Below, one piece after another: positions 7,444 to 15,405 of a stretch of DNA of 50,107 bases. The stretch's first letter is position 1, and the number at the start of each line of letters is the position of its first letter. The notes under the pieces are model-generated. The model saw only the letters and a list, made by a program, of their open reading frames with translations, was not told where the DNA came from and did no database searches. The DNA is taken from assembly GCA_014730165.1 (NCBI GenBank), contig WJIS01000047.1, positions 1 to 50,107 of the forward strand. Direction: 5' to 3'. The DNA is from Promethearchaeota archaeon. Its GTDB lineage: Archaea > Asgardarchaeota > Lokiarchaeia > Sigyniarchaeales > SOKP01. The position numbers and the translations under genes are program-made.

Positions 7444-9417
7444 ATGTCAGAAAAAGAAGAAAAGATGGAGTCAATTCTCACTGAGAATCGTATCTTCAAA
7501 CCAGTAGACTTGAATCCCGAATATGCAAAAACTGGGATGTCGTTCGAAGAATATAAAAAGGAATACAAAAGATCTATTGAAGATATGGAAGGCTTTTGGG
7601 GAGATCAAGCGGACTCACTTGATTGGTTCAAACCTTACAATAAAGTATGGGAAAAAACCGATTTATTCCCTGGTAAATGGTTTGTTGGCGGAAAATTAAA
7701 CGTAAGTTATAACTGTATTGATAGACATATCAAGAATGGAAAAGGTGACCAAGTCGCAATCATTTGGGAAGCGGATGAACCGGGAGAGGTACGAAAATTT
7801 ACCTTCAACGAACTTAAAGAAGAAGTTTGTAAAGTTGCTAATGGAATGAAGAAGTTAGGCATGAAGAAAGGGGATAGAGTGACTATTTGGCTCCCTATGC
7901 TTCCCGAATTAGCAATTATAATGCTCGCTTGTGCTCGTTTAGGGGTGATTCATTCAATAGTATTTGGTGGTTTCTCAAAGGAAGCAGTAAAGGATAGGAT
8001 TGAGGACTCTGATTCTCGATTATTATTCACATCTGATGAAACCTTCAGAGCAGGAAAGACATATCCGAAAATGGCTGATGTGGTACAAATTATTGATGAT
8101 GTTCCAACAATTGAACATGTAATCGTGGTTGAAAGAACTGGAAACGAAGTCCCTCATACTGATAAAGATATTTGGTATAAAGACTTTATCGATGGAATGG
8201 ATACAGAATGCGAATGTGAAGAAATGGATTCGGAAGATACTTTATTCATTCTCTACACAAGTGGAACTACAGGTAAACCAAAAGGTGTAAAACACACTAC
8301 AGCAGGATATCTCTTATATACCTCCTTCACTCATAGAGTAGTCTTTAATTATAAAGAAGGTGATGTTTGGTATTGCACAGCAGATATCGGTTGGATTACT
8401 GGACACAGCTATATTGTTTATGGACCATTAGCAAATGGTGCCACAACTTTGATGTTTGAAAGTGTTCCAACATACCCTGACGTAGATCGCTTCTGGGATA
8501 TTGTAGAAAGACATAAAGTAACTCAGTTTTATACCGCTCCAACTGCGATTCGTGCATTGATGAGATATGGTGAAGAACCAGTTAATAAACATGATTTAAG
8601 TTCATTAAGAGTTCTGGGAACGGTCGGAGAACCAATCAATCCTGAAGCATGGACATGGTATCATAGAGTAATAGGAAAAGAACGATGTCCGATAGTCGAT
8701 ACGTACTGGCAGACTGAAACAGGTGGTTTTATTATGACTCCAATCGCAACTGCTACTCCAACAAAACCTGGTTCATGTTGTTTACCATTCTTGGGAATTA
8801 AGCCTGTCATCTATGATGCTGAAGGAAATGAGATTACGGAGGCTGATGAGGGCGGATACTTCTGTATGGGTCAGCCCTGGCCCGGAATGTTAAGAGATGT
8901 ATGGGGAAATACTGAACGATTTATTTCAACCTATTTGAGCAGATATGAAGGTAATTATTATACCGGAGATGGAGCTCGAATGGACTCTGATGGATATTAT
9001 TGGATTCTCGGAAGACTTGATGATGTTATTAAAGTTTCTGGACATAGAATTGGCACAATGGAAGTAGAATCTGCAATTGTAAGTCATCCGAAGGTTGCTG
9101 AAGCTGCTGTTGCGCCATTCCCTCATAAGATTAAAGGAAATGCGATTTGGGCCTTCGTAACTACGATGGAAGGTGTTGAAGGCACTGAAGAACTACAAAA
9201 GGAAATCATTTTACATGTTCGGGAAGAAATTGGTCCTGTATTCCAACCAGATGTCGTACAATTCGCAGATGCGCTTCCAAAGACACGAAGTGGAAAAATC
9301 ATGCGCAGAATTTTAAAAGCTATTGCTTCAGGAACTGATATAGGGAATACCACAACTCTTGCAGATCCATCAGTTGTCGATGATCTATTAGCAGAAAGAA
9401 AGAAAATGGATGTTTAA
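7444..9417 (+). CDS. acs: Acetyl-CoA synthetase, AMP-forming
   Basis: 657 residues, normal length for the family. It converts acetate, ATP and CoA to acetyl-CoA, AMP and PPi through acetyl-AMP. Visible motifs: P-loop-like YTSGTTGKPKGV (A3), YWQTETGG (A5), the hinge/adenylate-binding YYTGDGARMDSDGYYW and GRLDDVIKVSGHRIG (A7-A8), and the C-terminal PKTRSGKIMRR containing catalytic Lys618. In bacteria that Lys is reversibly acetylated by a GNAT enzyme, which makes the neighbouring GNAT fusion notable. The ATG lies about 110 bases after the predicted start of transcription. It could accept propionate too. Confidence 0.95.
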   Translation: MSEKEEKMESILTENRIFKPVDLNPEYAKTGMSFEEYKKEYKRSIEDMEGFWGDQADSLDWFKPYNKVWEKTDLFPGKWFVGGKLNVSYNCIDRHIKNGKGDQVAIIWEADEPGEVRKFTFNELKEEVCKVANGMKKLGMKKGDRVTIWLPMLPELAIIMLACARLGVIHSIVFGGFSKEAVKDRIEDSDSRLLFTSDETFRAGKTYPKMADVVQIIDDVPTIEHVIVVERTGNEVPHTDKDIWYKDFIDGMDTECECEEMDSEDTLFILYTSGTTGKPKGVKHTTAGYLLYTSFTHRVVFNYKEGDVWYCTADIGWITGHSYIVYGPLANGATTLMFESVPTYPDVDRFWDIVERHKVTQFYTAPTAIRALMRYGEEPVNKHDLSSLRVLGTVGEPINPEAWTWYHRVIGKERCPIVDTYWQTETGGFIMTPIATATPTKPGSCCLPFLGIKPVIYDAEGNEITEADEGGYFCMGQPWPGMLRDVWGNTERFISTYLSRYEGNYYTGDGARMDSDGYYWILGRLDDVIKVSGHRIGTMEVESAIVSHPKVAEAAVAPFPHKIKGNAIWAFVTTMEGVEGTEELQKEIILHVREEIGPVFQPDVVQFADALPKTRSGKIMRRILKAIASGTDIGNTTTLADPSVVDDLLAERKKMDV

Positions 9418-9701
9418 TTTAAACCATCCGATATTTTTTAATTACTTATTTTAATTTTTTTTATTAGTTAATTTAGAATCACAAGTAGATCACTGTCCAG
9501 ATTTGTCCAGGTAGATATCAGCTATGAAGAAACACTTATTATTCTTTAATATCAAAGGTTGAAGACCATTTATCTCTTATCGAATACAAAATTAATATTA
9601 ATAAGGTTAAGATAAATCTGGTTTTCATAATTAGAATAAAAGAGCAAAATATAATAATTGAACTACCATATGAATAAAAGGAAGACTAAACAATTGGTTT
9701 A
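9418..9701. other. Intergenic region after acs
   Basis: 284 bp of AT-rich DNA between acs and the small VapB-like gene, which converge here. I see poly-T stretches suited to termination just after acs (TTAATTTTTTTTATT near 9450) and a short direct repeat GTCCAGATTTGTCCAG near 9495. No open frame with coding character was found. Confidence 0.5.
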
Positions 9702-9866
9702 TTAATACGCTTGCAAGGAAATTTTTTTTTCTTTCTTAAGTTTGACGGAACTAACATTTGAGTCCAGAAGTTTATTAATTACCTCAGTAAACGTATAATT
9801 TTCGCCTTTCAATTCACATAATCGGTTGAAGGTTTCCTCATCAACATACAAATTTCTTAAAGCCAT
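9702..9866 (-). CDS. Small VapB-like (DUF217-type) antitoxin-like protein
   Basis: 54 residues reading MALRNLYVDEETFNRL, then a helix ending TEVINKLLDS, then a Lys-rich tail. The pattern of a short strand, a helix beginning with an acidic residue, then F(S/T)EVI.KLL is that of archaeal VapB/DUF217 antitoxins, which bind DNA as dimers and neutralise PIN-domain toxins. An in-frame ATG 12 bases upstream (9878) is also possible. No PIN toxin gene is adjacent, so it may be an orphan or a plain regulator. A 17-bp palindrome lies just upstream, as expected for autoregulation. Confidence 0.6.
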   Translation of the reverse strand: MALRNLYVDEETFNRLCELKGENYTFTEVINKLLDSNVSSVKLKKEKKISLQAY

Positions 9867-9883
9867 TTTTTTTTGCATCACAT

Positions 9884-9900
9884 CTATATAGATTATATAG
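9884..9900 (-). promoter_or_regulatory. 17-bp palindrome upstream of the VapB-like gene
   Basis: CTATATAGATTATATAG: arms CTATATA and TATATAG around GAT, 18 bp upstream of the ATG at 9866 and close to where transcription would start, with a TATA-like GATATATATAAAT further upstream on the minus strand. The same 17 bases recur near 13986-14002. Candidate operator. Confidence 0.35.
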
Positions 9901-10050
9901 ACTATATCGAGATATTGTAAATATTTATTTATATATATCTAATCCTATTTAAATGTTTAGGTTCTCTTATATCGGATTTAGAACCTAAAACTGATTACTA
10001 AATTATCTCGGAAAATTACACATATTGATTAATTTCACATAGAAAAGAAT

Positions 10051-10320
10051 GTGAAAAATCTCACTAAAATGCAGATTTCATCTAATGAATTTAAACAAAC
10101 TCTTCATTTATTATTAGAGCTACAAAACTTGAAATCGATATTAATAAGTAAGAAAGAGTTAAGATACATTCCTCGCTTATTATCGAATTCACAAAGACCT
10201 GACCGAATGGTTGAAGCACCCCTTGAGGGGTGTAGTTCACAGATAAGAAATATGCTTAATGCTTTATTCAAATTTAATTCTCTTTTCTTAGGCTTAGAGT
10301 GTTGCAAAAGTTTTCAATAA
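10051..10320 (+). CDS. Doubtful small ORF
   Basis: 89 codons from GTG; no recognisable domain and no clear Shine-Dalgarno. The opposite strand is also open over most of it (10104-10307), so coding status is ambiguous. It contains a GC-rich hairpin CACCCC-TTGA-GGGGTG (10217-10232), unusual for this AT-rich DNA, which may instead mark a structured RNA or the remains of a mobile element. Confidence 0.2.
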   Translation: MKNLTKMQISSNEFKQTLHLLLELQNLKSILISKKELRYIPRLLSNSQRPDRMVEAPLEGCSSQIRNMLNALFKFNSLFLGLECCKSFQ

Positions 10321-10548
10321 TACTAAGTTAGTTACAAACTGAGATTAATTCTATAAAAAATAAATATTCAAAAAAATCGTAAGATTAGCTCATTTTTCGC
10401 ATCTGGAAGAGTTATGTTCTAAAGTTCCTAAAGATAATTCAAGACATTCCCAGATTTTAAAAAGATTTAATAAAGTATTACACTACTTAAATAGTAATTA
10501 AAAAATTAAAAATACAACAATTAACTCAATTCTAAACGGTGAAATATC

Positions 10549-11940
10549 ATTTCAGAAACTGAACTAAAATTTAGAAATATAACCGAATATTTTTTCTCAC
10601 CTTTTAATACTTATGTATATTTGAATATAGATGAAATCAGATATGAAGATAATATCCATTTACAAGGAAAAATCATCGAAAAACTAAATGAAATTAATAT
10701 TAAAATAAATTCAAAAGATTATGGCATTAAATGGGGTACGGAAGCTGCCGATAAGCTGAAAATCTCTAAAGGAGTATTTGCCCCTATCTCAAAAGAGGAC
10801 TCCTTCATCATGGGCTATTTGGTGACGGATGCTGAAGATCCGAATTCCCTTCCTATAGAAAAAAGAATTGCAAATCTATTTGAACCTTACTCTCTTAAAT
10901 TTACAAATGTTAAGTTTTATATTCATGCCGCGGGCGTTGCACAATGTAGTGTGCAGGTTGAGATTGAAAGAGAAGAAAAGCTATCAATCGTGCAAATAGA
11001 ACAAGTTTCAGAGGATCTTAACCAACTTTTTAAAGAATTTTTTGAAGAAATCTGTTATCAAATAACTTTAAAATATAATAAGACTGTGAGAGAATTAGAT
11101 GTGCCCATGTTTGACTTAGAGCATCTTCCGGATGTATTGAATATTACTAAAGCAGAGAAGAGTTCAATTATACTTCCGTGGTCTCATAGAATTTATCATA
11201 TTCATGATAAAGCCTTGTTCCAACTTGAAAATCCTGGTGATCCCTTTAAATTCTTACTCACACCTTCAAAAAAAATGGATATAGTTGACTTCTCAATCTA
11301 CGATAATAGATATATCTATTTTGGTTGGGGGCATAGTATTGTATTTACAAAGGATATGGATTCGGGATTTTCACAGACTAATTCTGAACCATACGAGTAT
11401 GTACGCTTAGTAGAAATCGCCCAAGTGAACTGGCGATCAGTAGAAGTGCTCGATGAGATTATGGATACAACTATCACATGGTTTAATTTAAATATTGAGG
11501 ATTTAGACCTTAAGACTATCAAAACTAATATTTATGATATCAGAGACTTTAATTTAGCCATAAAACGCATAATCGATAACTTTAGAAATGTAAAGATAAC
11601 TTTTGATACCGAAAAAAGAAATTTGTTGAGGGAATTACATGAAAGATGGAAGACCGAAGAATTATATGAAAACTTGGATATTAAATTGGATATGATTGAA
11701 GATACTCTTGAAGATCTCTACCAGAGACAAAAAGAGAAAAAAGATGATTCTCTCAATACAATCGTTTTAGCCTTTACTATAATTAGTCTTGTTGATGTAT
11801 TTTCAGCGATATTTGACATTATTTCTACGGATGTCGTTCTTACCTCTATTTTTCAAATAATTGTTCTTATTAGCGGAGTAGTAGCCTTAGGATTACTAAT
11901 TATTCTTTATCTTAGATTGTCAGAGAGAAAGGCTTATTGA
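10549..11940 (+). CDS. Soluble domain plus two C-terminal membrane helices, start probably ATT
   Basis: About 463 residues from ATT 10549, which lies seven bases after GGTG (10538-10541). The first conventional in-frame start is TTG 10621, 24 codons later, although coding character (SETELKFRNITEYFFSPF) extends back to the ATT. A large soluble part of ~390 residues has a predicted coiled-coil stretch (KLDMIEDTLEDLYQRQKEKK) directly before two helices at the C-terminus. The layout recalls CorA or Rmd1/DUF155 proteins, but the CorA GMN motif is absent. The membrane-Nudix protein at 29774-31459 has the same coiled-coil-then-two-helices plan. Function unknown; a membrane-tethered sensor or organiser is conceivable. 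Confidence 0.75.
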   Translation: MSETELKFRNITEYFFSPFNTYVYLNIDEIRYEDNIHLQGKIIEKLNEINIKINSKDYGIKWGTEAADKLKISKGVFAPISKEDSFIMGYLVTDAEDPNSLPIEKRIANLFEPYSLKFTNVKFYIHAAGVAQCSVQVEIEREEKLSIVQIEQVSEDLNQLFKEFFEEICYQITLKYNKTVRELDVPMFDLEHLPDVLNITKAEKSSIILPWSHRIYHIHDKALFQLENPGDPFKFLLTPSKKMDIVDFSIYDNRYIYFGWGHSIVFTKDMDSGFSQTNSEPYEYVRLVEIAQVNWRSVEVLDEIMDTTITWFNLNIEDLDLKTIKTNIYDIRDFNLAIKRIIDNFRNVKITFDTEKRNLLRELHERWKTEELYENLDIKLDMIEDTLEDLYQRQKEKKDDSLNTIVLAFTIISLVDVFSAIFDIISTDVVLTSIFQIIVLISGVVALGLLIILYLRLSERKAY

Positions 11941-12042
11941 TGATATAATAATCAATCAACCTTTTTTTTTCTTTATTTCATTATTTTATCCCTTAATTCT
12001 AATTCATTTATGTTTTAAGCAATTAAGCGTTTTACTTAGTAT

Positions 12043-12984
12043 ATGATAGGTATTGTTGTTGCAATCTTAGCAAATCTCACATTTGTAGGTTCCAATGCGA
12101 TGTTTCGAAAAGTTGAAGATGATGTTTCTCCCGCATTTATTAACATGTTCAGAACAGCAACGGGTTTGCTAACGTTTTTTATTATTGCTCTAGTTTTAGG
12201 GATTTTACCTTTAATGTTCTCTCTTCCATGGACGTTATGGATAATCATTATTATTTCATTCGTGTTTGGACAAGTAATTGGAGATACTTTTTATTTCAAC
12301 GCTCAAAAAGAATTAGGAACCACTAAAACTTTAGCTGTGTCAATGACTTTTCCCTTTTTCACGTTTCTCTTGGATTTAATCTTTCTTGAAAGACCATTTG
12401 ATTTATTCTTAATCCCTTCCGCGGTTCTCATCAGTTTTGGAATCATAATCATCTCAAGATATAAGATTAAACCCGAAATAATAAATAATGAATTACTCAA
12501 GGATCCTAAAGAAAGGATAGAAAATAATCGTGAGAAAAAAGTTCTTCCTACAATATATGCAATTATAGCCTCCTTAGGATGGGCAATAGGTTTAGTGATG
12601 ATAGATTACGGAACCAATGAAATAAACAATATTTTAGCAACAGAAAATCTGAGTTCAATAATAGGAAATTTAATCCGATTTCCATTTGCCTTATTGCTTT
12701 TATCAATAATGGTAAAAGTAGATACAAAAAATTCCAACGACCTAAGTCAAAGAAAAACTTGGAGCTGGTTAATTGTAGCATCACTTATTGGTACATCACT
12801 AGGAATATATTTTTTTACTGAAGCTGCAAGAATTGCTGGAGCATCGGTGATGTCTCTAATATCTACAGCAAATCCTCTCTTTGCCCTTCCCATAAGTTAC
12901 GCTTTAAATCGTGAAAGGATCTCTATAAGAGGGTTTATAGGAGTTATCTTAACAATTGTGGGTGTAGTTCTTATTATTATTTGA
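12043..12984 (+). CDS. EamA/DMT-superfamily transporter
   Basis: 313 residues with about ten hydrophobic helices in two EamA-like halves. The first half starts IGIVVAILANLTFVGSNAMF; the second starts near residue 167 with TIYAIIASLGWAIGL. A charged loop of ~35 residues joins them. The second half contains the typical GASVMSLISTANPLFALP stretch, and the last helix ends at the C-terminus (GVILTIVGVVLIII). DMT proteins export or exchange small metabolites; the substrate cannot be read from sequence. It starts at ATG without a clear Shine-Dalgarno and converges with the hydrolase gene 10 bp away. Confidence 0.85.
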   Translation: MIGIVVAILANLTFVGSNAMFRKVEDDVSPAFINMFRTATGLLTFFIIALVLGILPLMFSLPWTLWIIIIISFVFGQVIGDTFYFNAQKELGTTKTLAVSMTFPFFTFLLDLIFLERPFDLFLIPSAVLISFGIIIISRYKIKPEIINNELLKDPKERIENNREKKVLPTIYAIIASLGWAIGLVMIDYGTNEINNILATENLSSIIGNLIRFPFALLLLSIMVKVDTKNSNDLSQRKTWSWLIVASLIGTSLGIYFFTEAARIAGASVMSLISTANPLFALPISYALNRERISIRGFIGVILTIVGVVLIII

Positions 12985-12994
12985 TTTTTTATTG

Positions 12995-13867
12995 TTACTT
13001 TAAAAATCTCTTAATTATACTTATAATCTCTTCAGGGGCATCTTCTTGGAGGAAGTGTGATGCATCTTCAATTTTATAAACATCTATATCGGAATAGATC
13101 CTCTTCCACCATTCAATCATTTTTTTTGGAAAAATCGGGTCTTTCATTCCCCAGATTAAGATTTTTTCTTTTTCTCCCAATTTGTTAAGATTACTTCTAA
13201 CGTGTTTCATAATCTCTGCACTTGGGTGGTCTTCTCCAACGGGGATATCTTTAGGCCATGCAAATGCGCCGATATAATACTCCTCAACGGGAAAAGGTGC
13301 TTTATATGCGTTTATCATTATTTCTGAGATTTTTTCTTTGTTATAGATTCCTCCTTTAATTACTCCGCCGATGTTCATTATAAACTTTTTATATATCCCT
13401 TTTTCTACCAAAGGAGCATACCAAGGCTTCCTTCCTGCTTTCATTACTCCAACAGAAGTGTTCATTATAACTAATCTGGAAATTCTCTCGGGATGATCAA
13501 CTGCGAAGCCTAGACCTATAGGACCCCCCCAGTCTTGAATCACTAGCGTAATATTATTAAGTTCAAGTCTTAATAATAGTTTTGTCAGATTTTCAACATG
13601 TTCTTCCATAATATATTCTTTATCTTGTGGAACATCACTTTTCCCAAAACCCATTTGATCAGGGGCTATTACTCGATGATTTTGAGATAATGTTTTTATA
13701 AATTTCCTATAAAGAAAACTCCATGTTGGCATTCCATGCACACATACAATAGGATCTCCCTCTCCCTCATCAACATAATGCATATTAAATCCATTAATCT
13801 CTTCATAATGGGGCTTAAATGGATAGGTCCCCTCAAAAGTTTCAACTTTCAAAAAATCTCGTTTCAT
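12995..13867 (-). CDS. Haloalkane-dehalogenase-like alpha/beta hydrolase
   Basis: 290 residues. The features fit the haloalkane dehalogenase branch: oxyanion-hole HGMPTWSFLYR (from His44), nucleophile elbow VIQDWGG with Asp112 as nucleophile and Trp113 as possible halide-binding residue, an acid in GMKDPIF, and the catalytic His in ASHFLQED. A cap domain occupies about residues 140-215. Dehalogenases use an Asp nucleophile, unlike esterases, which use Ser. Many environmental relatives have no known natural substrate, so the actual reaction is open. The gene stands alone and is transcribed toward the DMT transporter. Confidence 0.85.
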   Translation of the reverse strand: MKRDFLKVETFEGTYPFKPHYEEINGFNMHYVDEGEGDPIVCVHGMPTWSFLYRKFIKTLSQNHRVIAPDQMGFGKSDVPQDKEYIMEEHVENLTKLLLRLELNNITLVIQDWGGPIGLGFAVDHPERISRLVIMNTSVGVMKAGRKPWYAPLVEKGIYKKFIMNIGGVIKGGIYNKEKISEIMINAYKAPFPVEEYYIGAFAWPKDIPVGEDHPSAEIMKHVRSNLNKLGEKEKILIWGMKDPIFPKKMIEWWKRIYSDIDVYKIEDASHFLQEDAPEEIISIIKRFLK

Positions 13868-13985
13868 ATTCAGTTATACTTTCTCCAATTATTAAATATT
13901 TTTTATTATAGATAATAGAATTTGTTTAGCCTAATTTAGTTAAAATGAAATTTTAAAAAATTTTGGATTGTTGTAATTAATTTTG

Positions 13986-14002
13986 CTATATAGATTATAT
14001 AG
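13986..14002. promoter_or_regulatory. Second copy of the 17-bp palindrome
   Basis: CTATATAGATTATATAG, identical to the element at 9884-9900. It lies about 120 bp upstream of the hydrolase start (minus strand) and about 140 bp upstream of the small ORF at 14129 (plus strand). Confidence 0.3.
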
Positions 14003-14046
14003 AATATTTTGAAATATTATGAATTTTTTTCTAATTTAACTTAAAA

Positions 14047-14095
14047 AATTGAGATTCTCCTAGGAGAAACGAAAATTGTCTCAATAATAATTCCA
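14047..14095. promoter_or_regulatory. Palindrome upstream of the ABC importer operon
   Basis: A perfect 14-bp palindrome TTCTCCTAGGAGAA (14055-14068) lies inside a wider pair TTGAGA...TCTCAA. It is upstream of a TATA-like TGAATATATAAAAT (about 14117-14130) that would serve the operon beginning at 14129 or 14257, the place for an activator or operator site. The same half-sites occur at 37911-37939. Confidence 0.35.
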
Positions 14096-14128
14096 AGTAA
14101 TTATATTGAAATATATTGAATATATAAA

Positions 14129-14227
14129 ATGAAGAGAATAGTTATTTTTATAATTTTATTTGTAATAGCATTTATAGTGGGTATAATTTTTGCATATCTT
14201 GATCATTATATTAGATCTTTTATATAA
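14129..14227 (+). CDS. Possible 32-residue single-helix membrane peptide
   Basis: ATG to TAA, 32 residues: basic start MKR, a long hydrophobic helix, then YLDHYIRSFI. It sits 29 bp before the binding-protein gene of the ABC operon. The start overlaps a TATA-like element, so this may only be promoter DNA or leader of the operon transcript. If translated it would be a small membrane protein. Confidence 0.3.
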   Translation: MKRIVIFIILFVIAFIVGIIFAYLDHYIRSFI

Positions 14228-14256
14228 AATTCAAATTCAGTTTTGAGATAATCTTT

Positions 14257-15375
14257 ATGAAAACTCAACCAAAAATTAAAAGGAATTACAAGGTAATTAT
14301 TCTCATAGCTCTTATTACTGGATTTATATCTGGATTTGAATTTACAAATATCTTTTTATTAAATGATGATAATGTGACACAAATTACAATCGTTTATAGT
14401 TCTGAAAAGTCCAGTTGGATGACGATTGCTTATACAGATTTTTTAGAAGATTGGAATGCTAAAAATCCAAATCAAAAGATCAGAATTGATATGCATCCTT
14501 ACGGCTCTTCAGATTCAATTATAAGTATATTAAATGGAGAAATCTTCCCTACTATATGGAGTCCAGCAAGCTCGCTCTGGTTACCCTTTCTTAATACAAA
14601 ATGGCAATCATTGAAAAGCAATATTGAACCTATAGTGAATACTTCAGAAACAGTTAAGATTATTTATTCTCCAATAGTTATTGCAACATGGGAGGAATTT
14701 AATAATACTCACGAAATAAATGGACTAGCTGATATAAGAGAATTGAATTTAGATCCTACAGTTAATGTGAAAATGGCACATACTGACCCAAGACTTTCGA
14801 ACTCTGGTTTTATGACTACAATTATGGCGACTTCTGCAGCTTCTGGAATCGATTCTGTAAATTTATCCTTTTCAGATTTGGCCGATCCGAATAATCAACA
14901 ATGGTTAAGAGAATTTGAATCAAGTGCAATTATGTACGGAAAATCTACGGGCTTTTTGAGTAGATATATGAAAACTGGAGGACCAGATGCGTTAAATATT
15001 GTATTCTTATACGAGAATTTAGTTAGGGATATTTCAGCTACTTCTTCTGGTGGAAAAGTAATCGCAATATATCCAGAGGAAGGTACTCTTTATAGCGATC
15101 ATCCTTTTTGCATATTAAACGCAGATTGGGTTAGCCCCGATCAAAAAATTGTAGCAGAATCTTTTCTAAGCTTTTTAAATAAGAGAGATACGGTTGAAAC
15201 AGCTACCGAATTTGGTTTTAGGCCTATTAATTCATCAATACCAATTGATCCAAATATATTCAATTATGAGAATTATGGTATTTCCTATAATTTATCAGTA
15301 CCTGAATTGGAAGTTCCGAATAGTGGAGAAGTATTATTAAAAATACCAGATCTATGGTTATTAACTAAAGCATAA
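14257..15375 (+). CDS. ABC importer substrate-binding protein
   Basis: 372 residues with an N-terminal basic segment and a hydrophobic anchor or signal (residues 12-28) with no lipobox Cys. The mature part resembles SBP_bac_11-type anion-binding proteins: a strand ITIVYSSEKS, a Ser/Gly-rich loop PYGSSDSI, WSPASSLWLP (101-110), HTDPRLSNSG, and a second-lobe strand ending in GFRPI. The family binds oxyanions such as sulfate, tungstate, molybdate or phosphate; the DUF47 gene that ends the operon hints at phosphate, but the ligand is not determined. First substantial gene of a five-gene operon with short gaps. Confidence 0.8.
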   Translation: MKTQPKIKRNYKVIILIALITGFISGFEFTNIFLLNDDNVTQITIVYSSEKSSWMTIAYTDFLEDWNAKNPNQKIRIDMHPYGSSDSIISILNGEIFPTIWSPASSLWLPFLNTKWQSLKSNIEPIVNTSETVKIIYSPIVIATWEEFNNTHEINGLADIRELNLDPTVNVKMAHTDPRLSNSGFMTTIMATSAASGIDSVNLSFSDLADPNNQQWLREFESSAIMYGKSTGFLSRYMKTGGPDALNIVFLYENLVRDISATSSGGKVIAIYPEEGTLYSDHPFCILNADWVSPDQKIVAESFLSFLNKRDTVETATEFGFRPINSSIPIDPNIFNYENYGISYNLSVPELEVPNSGEVLLKIPDLWLLTKA

Positions 15376-15405
15376 ACTCACTATAAAAAAAGATGAGTTT
15401 CAATT

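Noticed and set aside
9702-9866. A complete VapBC toxin-antitoxin pair
   Set aside because: No PIN-domain reading frame fits in the 284 bp downstream or upstream on the same strand, so only an antitoxin-like protein is supported.
10104-10307. Minus-strand open frame of 67 codons opposite the doubtful ORF at 10051
   Set aside because: No start support, no domain and composition no better than the opposite strand; probably a chance opening.
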